Source: Rhabditophanes sp. KR3021 (lineage: Eukaryota; Nematoda; Chromadorea; Rhabditida; Alloionematidae). Taken from it: DNA of 64,000 bases. The position numbers were made by a program, and so were the translations under genes. This document shows, in pieces, positions 10,940 through 21,735 of the stretch. Location: contig CAUJLY010000001.1 in NCBI GenBank assembly GCA_963281155.1, positions 5,518,001 to 5,582,000 of the forward strand, given 5' to 3'. Numbering within the stretch: position 1 is the stretch's first letter; every line of letters begins with the position of its first letter. The notes under the pieces were generated by a model. It worked only from the letters and a program-made list of their open reading frames with translations, searched no databases and was not told the DNA's origin.

Positions 10940-11311
10940 ATGGAATCAACAAGTAAGAATAGTAATGAGATGAGTGGTGTTGAGAATACGTCTTTTTTGA
11001 AAGATATCCGAGTATTTGAAGGAAGAACGAGAGCAGTTTCTGAATCTTCCGTCTTCTACAACAGTACTATCAACTCTCCAAGTAACATGATTTCAAATGT
11101 CTTCACTGTACTCGGAAGTAGAATTAATAGTCTACTTGATATTACTGCTAGCACTGACAGGATCAATAATCAGTTGGGCGACTCTTATGACAGATTGGAT
11201 AACTCACCTTTCAATTCGAACTCTTCAAACAATAATACCCTTACGGATACAGTCAAAGCCAAAGTAAATTTCGAACGAGCTCACATTTTTGTCGAAGGAT
11301 ATTCGTTGTAA
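10940..11311 (+). CDS. Hypothetical Ser/Asn-rich protein (123 aa)
   Basis: Single ORF with ATG at 10940. No signal peptide or membrane helix. The sequence is rich in Ser and Asn (SPFNSNSSNNNTLTD) with a short amphipathic stretch MISNVFTVLGSRINSLLDI in the middle and a charged C-terminus (KVNFERAHIFVEGYSL). It looks like an intrinsically disordered cytosolic or nuclear protein. I do not recognise it. The higher GC and codon use compared with the flanks support it being a real gene. Confidence 0.5.
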   Translation: MESTSKNSNEMSGVENTSFLKDIRVFEGRTRAVSESSVFYNSTINSPSNMISNVFTVLGSRINSLLDITASTDRINNQLGDSYDRLDNSPFNSNSSNNNTLTDTVKAKVNFERAHIFVEGYSL

Positions 11312-11976
11312 AATACCTGGAAAATGTGTTGAAATACGGCGTCTTATATGTTTAATTTATCATTTTATGGTTTGCGTGTATATTATTTTTTAAACCATAA
11401 TAAATTCTTAACATTCTATTTATTTTTTTAAAATTTGATCGGCTGAAACGGTTAGAAGATGTTGTTTAAAATGCACATATTATATGACGTCAAGCCTTTC
11501 AACATATTCGTAATCAATTAAAAATTAATTAATTGTTAAATGAAAATATATGCTAAACGAGCAATTTAAAGTTTATTGTTAAAGCATAAACAAACAAATA
11601 TAATGATCACATTTAGCAAACAACTGTTTCGAAAAGCCTTTCAACTTCAAAATATTATTTCTCTTATTTTTATCTGTAACTTCATCTATTCTTCAAGAAG
11701 ATGAAACAAATAAATTAGAAAACATCAAAAATCTTGCAATACTGACAAATTCTTTTGTGTTGCTTGTAAACAAGAATGTTTTTGTCTTGAGAAGGATTAT
11801 TAGTGCATGAATAAGAATCTTAGACGTAACAAGTAATATATTAATTGACCCCATCTCTTATGTAAACCCACCGTTGATAAAATAATCTAATAAGTTAGCA
11901 CAGATTTTGTCTTTTAAATTAGTTGTTTATTATACCAAAAACGATGATAAAGGTAAAATCTATATAAAAAGAATTT
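11312..11976. other. Intergenic, no gene seen
   Basis: Tail-to-tail spacer between the hypothetical protein and the WBP2-like gene. AT-rich; no feature found. Confidence 0.5.
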
Positions 11977-12725
11977 TTAATATTGTTTGCGAGGCCTTTT
12001 TGGATTATTTGACTTGCATTCTTCGTAAGTTGGAAGTCTTGGGGCACTCTTACTTTCACATAACCATTCCATTCTTCTATGTGTTGAGTTGCGCGTATCA
12101 TTAACACCTAGATAAGGTGGTGGCGCATCCATTATTAAGACATTATCTGCAGAAGGTATGTGTGTGGAAGATCTATTTAATGAAGCAAAATGATGGAAGT
12201 TAGATGAACTCATAAATTGTCTCGAAGTAGTTGGAGACTTTTGCGAATCGCTTTCATAAGTTGGAGGGGCATTTAAAGGCCTTAAAGAATGAACGACAGT
12301 GACAGCTTTAAGTAAAGTACGTCCAATATCAATACATCCACCCTTATTAAATAACAGAACCCATTCGACATCTTCTCCATAGTTATTTCCGTTTTGTATG
12401 GTACTATATCCCGTTAAATAGTTGGAAGTAAAAATTGGCTGGGCTAATTTGACATTTATCATGCAACAAAAAGGAATGCAAAATGATTTAAGTGAAAAAT
12501 CTGATGTCGAAACAAAAATAAGCTGAAATGTGTACTAAATAATTATTTATTATTACTTACGCGATGTGTGGTCAAATATAATTCACCTAATACGGATTTG
12601 TTAAATGGAGATTCTTTCTGCTTGCGGAATTTTGAGATAATACCTTTGCAATATTCAAGAATAAGTTCCCCATTGTAAAGTAGGATCCGGCGCTGATCAT
12701 CCACATGTAAGGTGTTTATAAACAT
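11977..12725 (-). CDS. WBP2-like GRAM-domain protein with PPxY motifs
   Basis: Two exons, 12562-12725 side ending at 12561 and 11977-12522, with a 38-base intron GTAAG...TTTCAG; 236 aa, start ATG at 12725. The N-terminal GRAM domain follows WBP2 closely: GELYLTTHRLIFVST across the splice, then SLKSFCIPFCCM and KLAQPIFTSNYLTGYS, then WVLLFNKGGCIDIGRTLLKA. The C-terminal half is disordered and holds WW-domain ligands APPTYE and APPPYL, plus LPTYEE. WBP2 proteins bridge WW-domain partners (YAP, Nedd4-type ligases) and act in transcription co-activation. It is shorter than vertebrate WBP2 and lacks the long Pro-Gly-Tyr tract. Confidence in the family is high. Confidence 0.85.
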
Positions 12726-15700
12726 AATCCAATATGCTTTACAAAAGCTAGTCTAAAAAAATAAATGAGTAAATTAAAATTTGACTTATCAAGAACAACG
12801 CAAAATTTAATTAATGTAAAAAGCATTTGCAAAATGTTTTCTATAAAAGTTTTGGTGGAGAATCGTAACCAAGAAAGTTTTAGTGTCAAATAGAAAATAA
12901 CAAATTAGAAAAAAATTATGTAAATAGTAAATTATGGTTGTTGAGTTTAAAACTACTTGTGGGATTAAATTGTCAAAATCATATCATTCAGTTTAACAGT
13001 TAATTTAAGGTGTCTATATGTTTTTATCGATATAATTAATTAGCTTCACTCATGGGACGTCATGTCATAGCACGTCCATTTCCATGTTCCTAAATTCTAA
13101 AAAGATATTTAATGATTCGAATAAAAAAGATCTGATATATGTGCTGTAATCTTTTTCTTGCTACAATGATATATCAAGAGAACAATGCCAAAGATATAGC
13201 ATGTACGTATGGGTTCAACGAGATCGTCTGGCAAAAATGAATATCATAGTGGAATGACAAAATAATAGAATTTTACAGGTGATTAGAATGATGCAATTTT
13301 TAAAATAATAAAATAGACTATTTTAAATAAATTATCTTTATAATCAAAAGAGGTGTTTTAAAAATATAATTACTTTCTAAATGGCTTAAAGTTTGCTATT
13401 TTCTTTTAAATAACAGCGAAGTTGAAACAATAATTCCGTATCATAGATTTTGAATTAACTTAAACAAAAGAGAACATATCCATCTTAACACTCGCAATGA
13501 TTTTATCCTTCTATTTAATTGACGCAACATTAGTGCTATAGATGTGGAAGTATTTCTTTTTGTGACAAGGAATAAAATGAAGCTTTCCGTATTTATAGAT
13601 AAAATGGACAAAGAATAAAAAAGTATCGACATATACTTTTGAAGAATGAACTATACCATTTGAAACATAAAATTTTAAGATTAATTTTTACTTTAAAGGC
13701 ATGCTTCGAAACATAGAGAGTTGAAAATGCTTATGAAACTTCAATATTTATCTACTATAATAAGAAAACATTAACTTGTTTAATCCACTTGATTAATCTA
13801 AAATAGGAAAAATAATACATACTAATTGCAAATAATTTTAAATAAAAACAAATGAAACAATATTTCTGCATTCAAGAAAAAATATAATATATTGCCTTAA
13901 TAATGCTTTAGGCCATATATTGCTGTGCCCAGGCATTTAAAAATTAAATTAAAAGTGCTGGTATAATGCTGCAAATTTGGTAATATATTTATTATGAAAA
14001 GTATTGCCAAGTTATCAAGATAAACATGGAAAAATTAATGCAATAACTTAGTTTGGATTGGAAAATAAACAAATAAGATTGATGAGTAGATATTTAGTGT
14101 AAAAGTGTACGCTACTATATAAAGTTTAAAATATACATAATAATTATAAACATATGTTAATCACATAATTATTTTTAGGATAAGGTAGAAAATGACCTAA
14201 CTGTATTAGGCATATTTCCTATGTACTCAATAAATTTTTAATATAAAAGTAAATAGACAAAAACCTTAAAGAATATTTTTATTTAAAATAGAACCTGCAA
14301 TTGAATTTGGCTTCAGTTGATCCCACAAAAATATTATTTAGAGAAATATTTTCACATCGTTAGAACAAGAAACGTCACTTGAACTAATTCAAAGGATGTA
14401 AAGTGACTTATTTGGAAACAAATTAATACGACCGAATACTTTTTGCTTTCGTAATCACGCATATAATGAATATGCTATTATATAGCCTACATCAATAATC
14501 ATTACTAACAATCTATTGCTAATTTATCCCAGACAACCAATGGTTACTAAAACTAATGCCCCAGCTTTATACTTTGATTTTCCCATACAAATGGAAGAGA
14601 CGTTTAATCAAAATTTGAATATACTCCTGATTCATTAACTAATCTACCATTAAACCTTTTTCTAACTTCAATTGTACGAATAATTTGAAAACGAATGATT
14701 ACAGAGGATTTTAAAAGCTCAAAGAAAGATGCAATGAAAAAATATCTAAGACATGAAAATCGTTTTGAAAACGATAATGAATATTTGTTGTACTGAATCC
14801 ATTCGCTGGATTTTTATTAGTTAAAAACGGATGCTGACTAAAATTATAACTCCTTTAATTTTATGGAAGGACTTTGTGCTATCCAAATAAACGTTCAGTC
14901 AAATATTATTATGGTCTTCCATTACCTTAATTATTCAAGATCGACTGAAGATGGTGTAGAATTAGGCAGAAGATATGAATGTTTTACCTAAACATTTTTC
15001 CGTAAGAACTAAAAACCGAAATTCCTTAACTGACAAACAACCACTCATATGGAATTTCCTAATACTTAGAATTTCTAAGGATGTTTAACTTTAAAATATA
15101 TTAATTATTCTGTATCTGAACAATAAATTGAGATACTTGGTATTATTTTGAGCGATTATTAAAAAGGTATATGAAATGAAAAATAAAATATTTACTAACT
15201 TTGTGTGTTTTGTTCTTTACAATCATTTCTTTGTATAAGCTTTTCATAACAAGAAAATATTTTAAAAATACAAAGGTTTAATTTTGAAATGTGAAGGAAA
15301 TACGTAACAAATAAAAATTTTAATTATAAAATGTGTTCATCTATGACTTTGAAAAATATAAATGTTGATATTATTTGAAACTCTAAGTTTATAATACTGT
15401 GAAAAAAATCTTTTTAGAAAATAATTGTATTTGCCAAATTGAGTAAATATTATTAAACACATGCTGGTGTATATTTTGTATTATTTAATATTCAAGTAAG
15501 TTATAATTTAAATGATTGACATTATTTCAGCAAATGTATTCGATCAAGCTTCCCATCTTTTCCAAAATATAAAAAACTTTATTGGCTAAAATATCCTTCC
15601 TAACAAGAAGTTTACAGATAATTTAGTTAATACTTTATTAACAAATCATAACAACGTATAATGTTTGAACGATAATATAAATAAACTGATTAGTTTGCAC

Positions 15701-15732
15701 ACGTATAATTGGCTTATTAAATGGGTAAATTA
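12726..15732. other. 3-kb gene-free AT-rich stretch
   Basis: No ORF with codon structure, RNA gene or clear repeat on either strand. It may include distal regulatory DNA for the WBP2-like gene or the 3' region of the ADAM gene. Confidence 0.5.
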
Positions 15733-18700
15733 TCATAGATCAGTATGTGGAATGGAATATTGTAATCCAGATAACTCATCTACATCCTCATCACTTTCAA
15801 AATCATCGAACTTCCATGATATTCTTTCATTTTGTTTATACAAATGATCTTCTTTATCATCAATTTCCTTTTCGTTATTGAACTTTTTCTTGTCTTCGAT
15901 AAAATTAAATACAGGCGATTCAGCCATTGTTTCTAATGTTGTGACAGAAGTTCCAGCACTGTAATCGGATGAGATAAATTCTTTGTACATTTTATAATTA
16001 TTGATCAAAAGTGGAGGTGCTGGCGGGGGATATTTTGGTCGCATTGACAATGTTCTTCTTATACCATATGCATCTATTTTGTTATGGGTGTAATCATTAT
16101 TTTGAAAGATATCATGAGCTTGCATGCATTTAAAGTCAAAGTTTCGTATGGCAAATGATTTTGGATGTAAAGTATCCTTCATTTTTTGAGGATATATCTT
16201 GGCAGCACACATTATTGCTAAACATAGTAATAGTACGAATGACATTAAAACAAAGGCAAACACATATTGAACTTGTATGTAACGTCGACAAGTGTTTGGA
16301 TTACAATTGAAATCTATACATGTCTTTTTGGTACCACAATCACACGTTTCAGATGATTCCACTAATCCGTTTCCACAAACAGCCATAACTTGACTCAAAT
16401 CAACGGCAGGTTCTTTGTAGTCAATGCAATATGCTTTATAAGCATGATTAATCATACTCTGAACTGTACATTCATGGTCATACCCTCTAATAGAAGTTAT
16501 AAATCGATTCTATTTAAATTATACTTACGGTATTTTCAAGCAATTCTTTTTCTCAAACTGGCCTTCTTTTTTAAATTCATCGCATCTACAATTAGGAACA
16601 ATTAAACTTTTGTTCGGTTCTAAATGAGGCAATCCGACTAAATGATACGATTAAATAAAATGTGATTCATATTGTAAGACTTACGCAAGTGTGCGAACTC
16701 ATGAAAGTAGATGCTTCCCATTGCTTCGGGCTTCTGAAGATAAATTGAAATAAAAGTAGGGGAATGTTAAATATACCTGGGGATAGAAACCACACAACAT
16801 AATAGGTCTGTTTTGACAGAGACCGTTTACGAATGCTAAGCCACCTTAAAAAGGATATCAGAAAAAGTTGCCTAATAACTTACCAGCGTATCGATACGTT
16901 ATCAAAGTAGCAAAATCATGCTTTGGATATTTGTGAAGATGCGATAAGCGATACGATTCAAATGTATACAAACTTAAATCATTTCGGCCCGTTTCTATAA
17001 TACCAACTACAATGATATGAATATTCAATTGAAAAAAATATTCATTTGATTCCTTTATCATCATTAAAATTTCATCATTCATCTTTTGAGTATCATTATT
17101 ATAGTAATTTGACTAAACATTGATATTATCTTTTGATTGTGTAGTTAACTTACAATTTTGGAGTCTACGAACAATAAGGCATGAATATAAATATGTCTAT
17201 CTTCTAAAACAACGATAGAATAATCTCCAGCTGAAAGAAAGCGATTATTTGTTTGATATTTTTAGAACTGTCAAACGATATTGGACAATACTTTTATTAT
17301 GATTTTTAACAGGTCTAATGTTTTTGCATTTAAGAGTCTCGATGAGAAGACAGGTTTTTAGAAGCATGAGTCTCCTATGACTGTTTAGTAGCATTAGATA
17401 TTTTTTGAGTTTACAACTACAATTGCAATGCTAAGGCAATATAATAATAGTTATGAAGGGAAGCCTAAGAAATGACCAAACTTAAATACGACAGCACCAC
17501 CACCATGCATAACAAGAAGCACAACCAACTATCACGATGAAGGAGCCGAAGGTAAGTATCAAACAGCCAACCTTTTTAATCAAATTTAGACGATGTCAAT
17601 GCGTCGAGTCGGCAATTTTCTAGAGCGTCAACGAAAGAGTTCAATGTTATTAGTGTTCGTGATGAGTGTGATTTTGCTGTGGAAGAGTTCAAAAAAGTAT
17701 TCAATAAACATCCTTCTTATAAAAAACTCTACTCGAATGCTCTGTTAGTTGCTTAAAGCGATCTTTTTATGGAGAATACAAAACAAATCGGTTATACGAC
17801 AACATTTTATTGCTCGATCTTTATGGGTTCTCCTGTAAGTATAGCAAATTAGAAGAGAGAATGAGTAAAGGTGTAGTAAAGGAAGATAAAATAAAGTGTA
17901 ATGGCCTGGAAACTAGTCAATATCTGAGTTTGATTATTAATTACAGTGAAAAAAGACTTTAAACTTCAAGCTGAACCAAAATCATTAGAATGTGCAGGTA
18001 TTACGATATTACTGGAGTTGCCTGCTCATGAAAATTATCCGACTACTTCACCAAAAAGGCTAGGCATGATATCTTATCAATGGCTGCTAGAAGCAGTGAA
18101 ATACCCGATCTTACAGAATTATCAGACGACTACACTACTCTAATGGAAATCCTCAAGGATGCTGGGCACTCTTCAGCTGATCTTGCGAGAATGCTTTGCG
18201 GAAAAAAAAGGGAGAGGAGTTTTGTGACTCTGTGTTAAGTTCACATAGCAAAGTAACATGTGAAAAGTCCAGGTTAATGTGTAGGGTCTTTCACGAATTT
18301 GTATACAATGATGACTTTAGGGAAATGATCATAAATCCCCTCACTCGGTTAAAATCACCCTTGCCAAAGCCAGTTTATGCACACTACTGTCGCTTTTGTC
18401 GTCGAGGATCCTTTTCAAATGATCATGAAATGAATAGAGTTTGCAAGAATATGCCAATTGAGGTAGAAAGGTTAAAGATTGATCGAGTCGGAAAAGATGC
18501 AAGTATTTACGAGCGAAATTTGATGAAGCACACGTCAGGTTAAATTGTGTTGCTTAATTAATCATTATTTTTTAGGAATTGACCTTCCACAAGGTAGGCA
18601 TATTTATTTGTTACATTGTTCTGTAACTAAAAGGTCGCTTTATGTTGGAAAAGCCAACTATCACCAAAAGAGTCTGAGATCGCCGGTATTTTTGATGTTA

Positions 18701-19656
18701 AAAAGCATGTAGAAGCTATCTACTCTCCTGAAAAATATACTGATCGAAAGCTGTCTGATGAGAAATTATGGAAGTATTTGGTGCAAAAACTTGAAAAAGT
18801 CTCTGCTCGAAACTCCTTAAAAGAGACTAAGCAATCTACCTACATCTTCTTAGACGTCCCTTCTGGCGTTGAATTGGATAACTATCATTCGCTGCATTCA
18901 AGCAACTCGTTTTTGTGTTGGTGTGTCTGATACTATTAAGAGAAGAGTGCAAATGCATTATGCAAAGACTAAAAGACATATGACCCGTTACATCTCACTA
19001 GACCCAAAAGAGAAACGAGGCAGAAGTATTTGGAATGATAAAAGAGAAGTAGTAGTTGTCTATGTTGATGATTACCATATAAATCAAGCTCTTGGGATGG
19101 CAAACTCTATTATATTTGACTACGAAAACAACTGACTAATGTTGGTCATTCTAAAGAGTCAAATCAAGTGATGTATTTGAAACATGCTGGCATCGTCAAA
19201 AGAATCAGTGAGTTGTCTCTTAAACTAATTTTTGATCAAATATCGCCAAACGTTTTGTCTTTTTAACTTCCATGTTTCCAATAAATTTGTGTTTTTGTTG
19301 AATTTACCTAAAATAATAAGAATAAATATTATATATTAAATGAGCAGCTTGCCTGGTTCGCCCCAAATTGCTGGTTCCCTTCTATTTCTATTTGATTTGG
19401 ATAAATACTCAAAACGAGTAATATTATGAGATACTTGCAATGGATGAATACTTTTATTAATATCACTAACATTGTTTAATAATGATGTTGTGTGATGAAT
19501 TTCATTATTATAAGGACTTGCTCGAACACTTGTTGCCAATATACCGATGAATAATATATAAGCAAATACTTTAAGAATAATGGTATTCTTTTTTGCTATG
19601 TAACTATTTAAATCGCTTCTTCCGTTTTCCTTCCGATTTAACAAATTCCGGCACAT
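15733..19656 (-). CDS. ADAM-type (M12B) membrane metalloprotease
   Basis: Seven exons: 19353-19656, 17154-17230, 16884-17112, 16777-16844, 16685-16733, 16529-16637, 15733-16486; 529 aa. Exon 1 gives a hydrophobic signal (TIILKVFAYILFIGILATS), a very short pro-region and a furin-type site RNRR. The protease domain starts near HIYIHALLFVDSKI and has the zinc motif HEFAHLLGLPH, split by an intron. A shortened disintegrin segment (CGNGLVESSETCDCG) runs straight into a membrane helix and a cytosolic tail with PPPAPPLL, a possible SH3 ligand. The Met-turn methionine is not obvious: LIVP stands where CIM-P is expected, so activity is uncertain. Intron 1 is 2.1 kb, uses a GC donor (CCAG/GCAAGC) and contains an antisense decayed gene. 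Linking exon 1 is inferred from phase and the furin site. Confidence 0.78.
17537..19262 (+). pseudogene. Decayed antisense gene A in ADAM intron: zinc-knuckle plus GIY-YIG-like nuclease
   Basis: Plus-strand coding pieces run through several frames and stops. They start MKEPK with a GTAAG intron, then SRASTKEFNVISVRDECDF, RSFYGEYKTNRLYDNILL, and from 18200 a long piece with a CCHC-like motif CRFCRRGSFSNDHEMNRVC. After an intron ending TTTTTTAG come GRHIYLLHC and RSLYVGKA. Around 18838 YIFLDVP is followed, one frame over, by ATRFCVGVSDTIKRRVQMH and VVVVYVDDYHINQALGMAN, then QLTNVGHSKES in another frame. The order YxFLD...FxVGxSD...R...H...LTN resembles the GIY-YIG domain of LEM-3/ANKLE1. At least four breaks show it is dead. 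Confidence 0.5.
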
Positions 19657-21368
19657 AATGTATATTTGATTTGCATCTAATCCAATCAAAATAATTCACT
19701 TTAATATTATGCTACTTTAATAAAATTAAAGAAGTTGATTTTAAAATGGCAAAAAGCGTTGATTCAAATAGAAATGTGTTCAATGGTAATGGTTATTACC
19801 GCAAAGCAATGAATAACTGTATTCTGAATAAATAATAATTTTTGGCAATAAATACTATCCAATCGGACGGAATAATTGTATTCTAGGTCACTAGTAGTAT
19901 TTGATACAGAGGTGTTATCAAATGTTTAAGGCCAAGTAGTGATAAATATTTACTAATAAATTGCTGGTTTTGTGAAATAAAGTATCTTTCAATTATTGTA
20001 TCCAAATATTTGAGGTGTCCAGCCCTAAAATTGAGGAAATAATAATAAATTTAATGTGGTAATCGTAAAATAAACGAGTAAAATTTAATGCTCTAAAAAC
20101 ATTTTAGATGTTCGTAATATCGAAATAATCAAAGTTAAACGCTACTTAAAATGGTAGATTTTTAGTGAACTCGCAGCTGTTTGGTCATAAAACTACCTTT
20201 TCTATATGATCAAAGAACATCTATTTGCCGACTATAATTATTAATCATCTTCTTACTGATGGTAGCAGTCATTTTTGAGGCATAGATACTTATATTAATC
20301 TTTTATAAGATGTTTGTCGAGAGTAAAATAAATTTATGGACATAATAAAATATATGATGGTGAACTATGGCCTAGAAAATAAGAGTAGTTATCGGACTAA
20401 AAAATACTTAATGATATGTATGGTAAAGTCCACTCATAACAACAAGCAATTTGAACTATCTAAATCTATTTAAATTATTTGAACCAATTTAATGATAGCA
20501 TAAGGAAGGCTAATAAGTTAATAACAATTTTGGGTCTGACTTATTAATCAAACAACTGTTTCGTTTTAACAAGAGCTTATTTATCAAAAGTCTGTTGTGA
20601 TGGATTTAAAAAACAAAGAAATATGATACCTTGGGTCAATTAGAGAGATGCTATATGAAGATCTGACGCAATTTATTCTTGACCATTAATGTAAACATAG
20701 AGTTTACGTATTTAGGATATTTTTATTATTATTTGATATAAATAAATAACTTTAAGTGTTTGGGAAACGGACATGGTTATAGTTCAAAGGATATACCATC
20801 ATCATTTGACATAATATAAATAAATGATGATTATGCGATTGTCGGATTTTTTAAAAGAAAGTGAGTAACAAGTTTATCTTTTTGGACTAAAATAAAGCTG
20901 TAACTAGTTGTATGATTGCGATTAGCTAAAGGAGTTGGTGTTGTAATATGATCCAAAATGGATAAGCATTAAGTTTGGTTCTAGCAACAAGTTTCAAACA
21001 AAGTATTTTGACAAATTACAAACATTTTACATTTCGAGGTATAAATTAAGTGATTGTAGCAAATGTCAAGTTTCGTATATTTCCTTAGGCTAGAAATACA
21101 CATTTTTTTAAATAAATAAACGCTTATCTCTAAAAATTCGAAGAATTTGCCTTTTTAACTTTTTAACATACACTTACAAGAGGATATTTAGAACATGTGA
21201 GGTCTTTGGTGAGATTTAAGTATACAGATAACTGTGATTACATATGAATTTTGAGTCTTTGTAGATATTAAATTGAAGTGTTTATTTACTATAAGGAAGA
21301 AAAATAATGTTTTTAAAGAAGCAGCCTTCCTACTGCGTTATTGAATATTAGGAATTAGAGTAACATAT
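19657..21368. other. Intergenic, no gene seen
   Basis: AT-rich stretch between the ADAM gene start and the MULE element. No exon or RNA gene found. Confidence 0.5.
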
Positions 21369-21543
21369 CATTCGCCTCCCAGGCAAATGATTATACTATA
21401 GTATAACTATTAGCCCCCAGGCGAATGATAATGCTATAGTATAATCATTCGCCCTATTTTTATTTTATAAGGCTAATGATTATACTATAGCATAATCATT
21501 TGCCTGGGCAGGCTAATGGTAACTAAAGTAACCATTTCGCCCT
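21369..21543. repeat. Left palindrome array of the MULE
   Basis: Four palindromic units of about 32-36 bases lie nearly end to end, at about 21383-21416, 21420-21452, 21471-21505 and 21510-21543. The best has arms GGCGAATGATAATGC and matching complement ATTCGCC around CTATAG. Single strands could fold to hairpins. Confidence 0.8.
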
Positions 21544-21735
21544 ATAAATAATTTTTATGGTCTATATTTAAGTGAAATATAATTGCTTTAAACAAATTCC
21601 TAATCGTTTTGACAATTTAACCCTCATTCAATGAAATTTAATTAACGGTTTATAAAAAATGAACATAAAAAATATTTTTAAACTATCAGAAATTCAAAAG
21701 AAACAGATGTACTGATTAACCCTACTAACATAGAA

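Noticed and set aside
17537..19262. Retrotransposon with reverse transcriptase (Penelope-like, which also has GIY-YIG)
   Set aside because: No reverse transcriptase motif such as YxDD with flanking blocks was found in any of the three intronic copies; VYVDDYH in copy A lies in the nuclease-like part and lacks the other blocks.
21369..21543. CRISPR-like array
   Set aside because: The units are palindromes nearly end to end with no unique spacers, and are mirrored on the other side of a transposase gene in a eukaryote.
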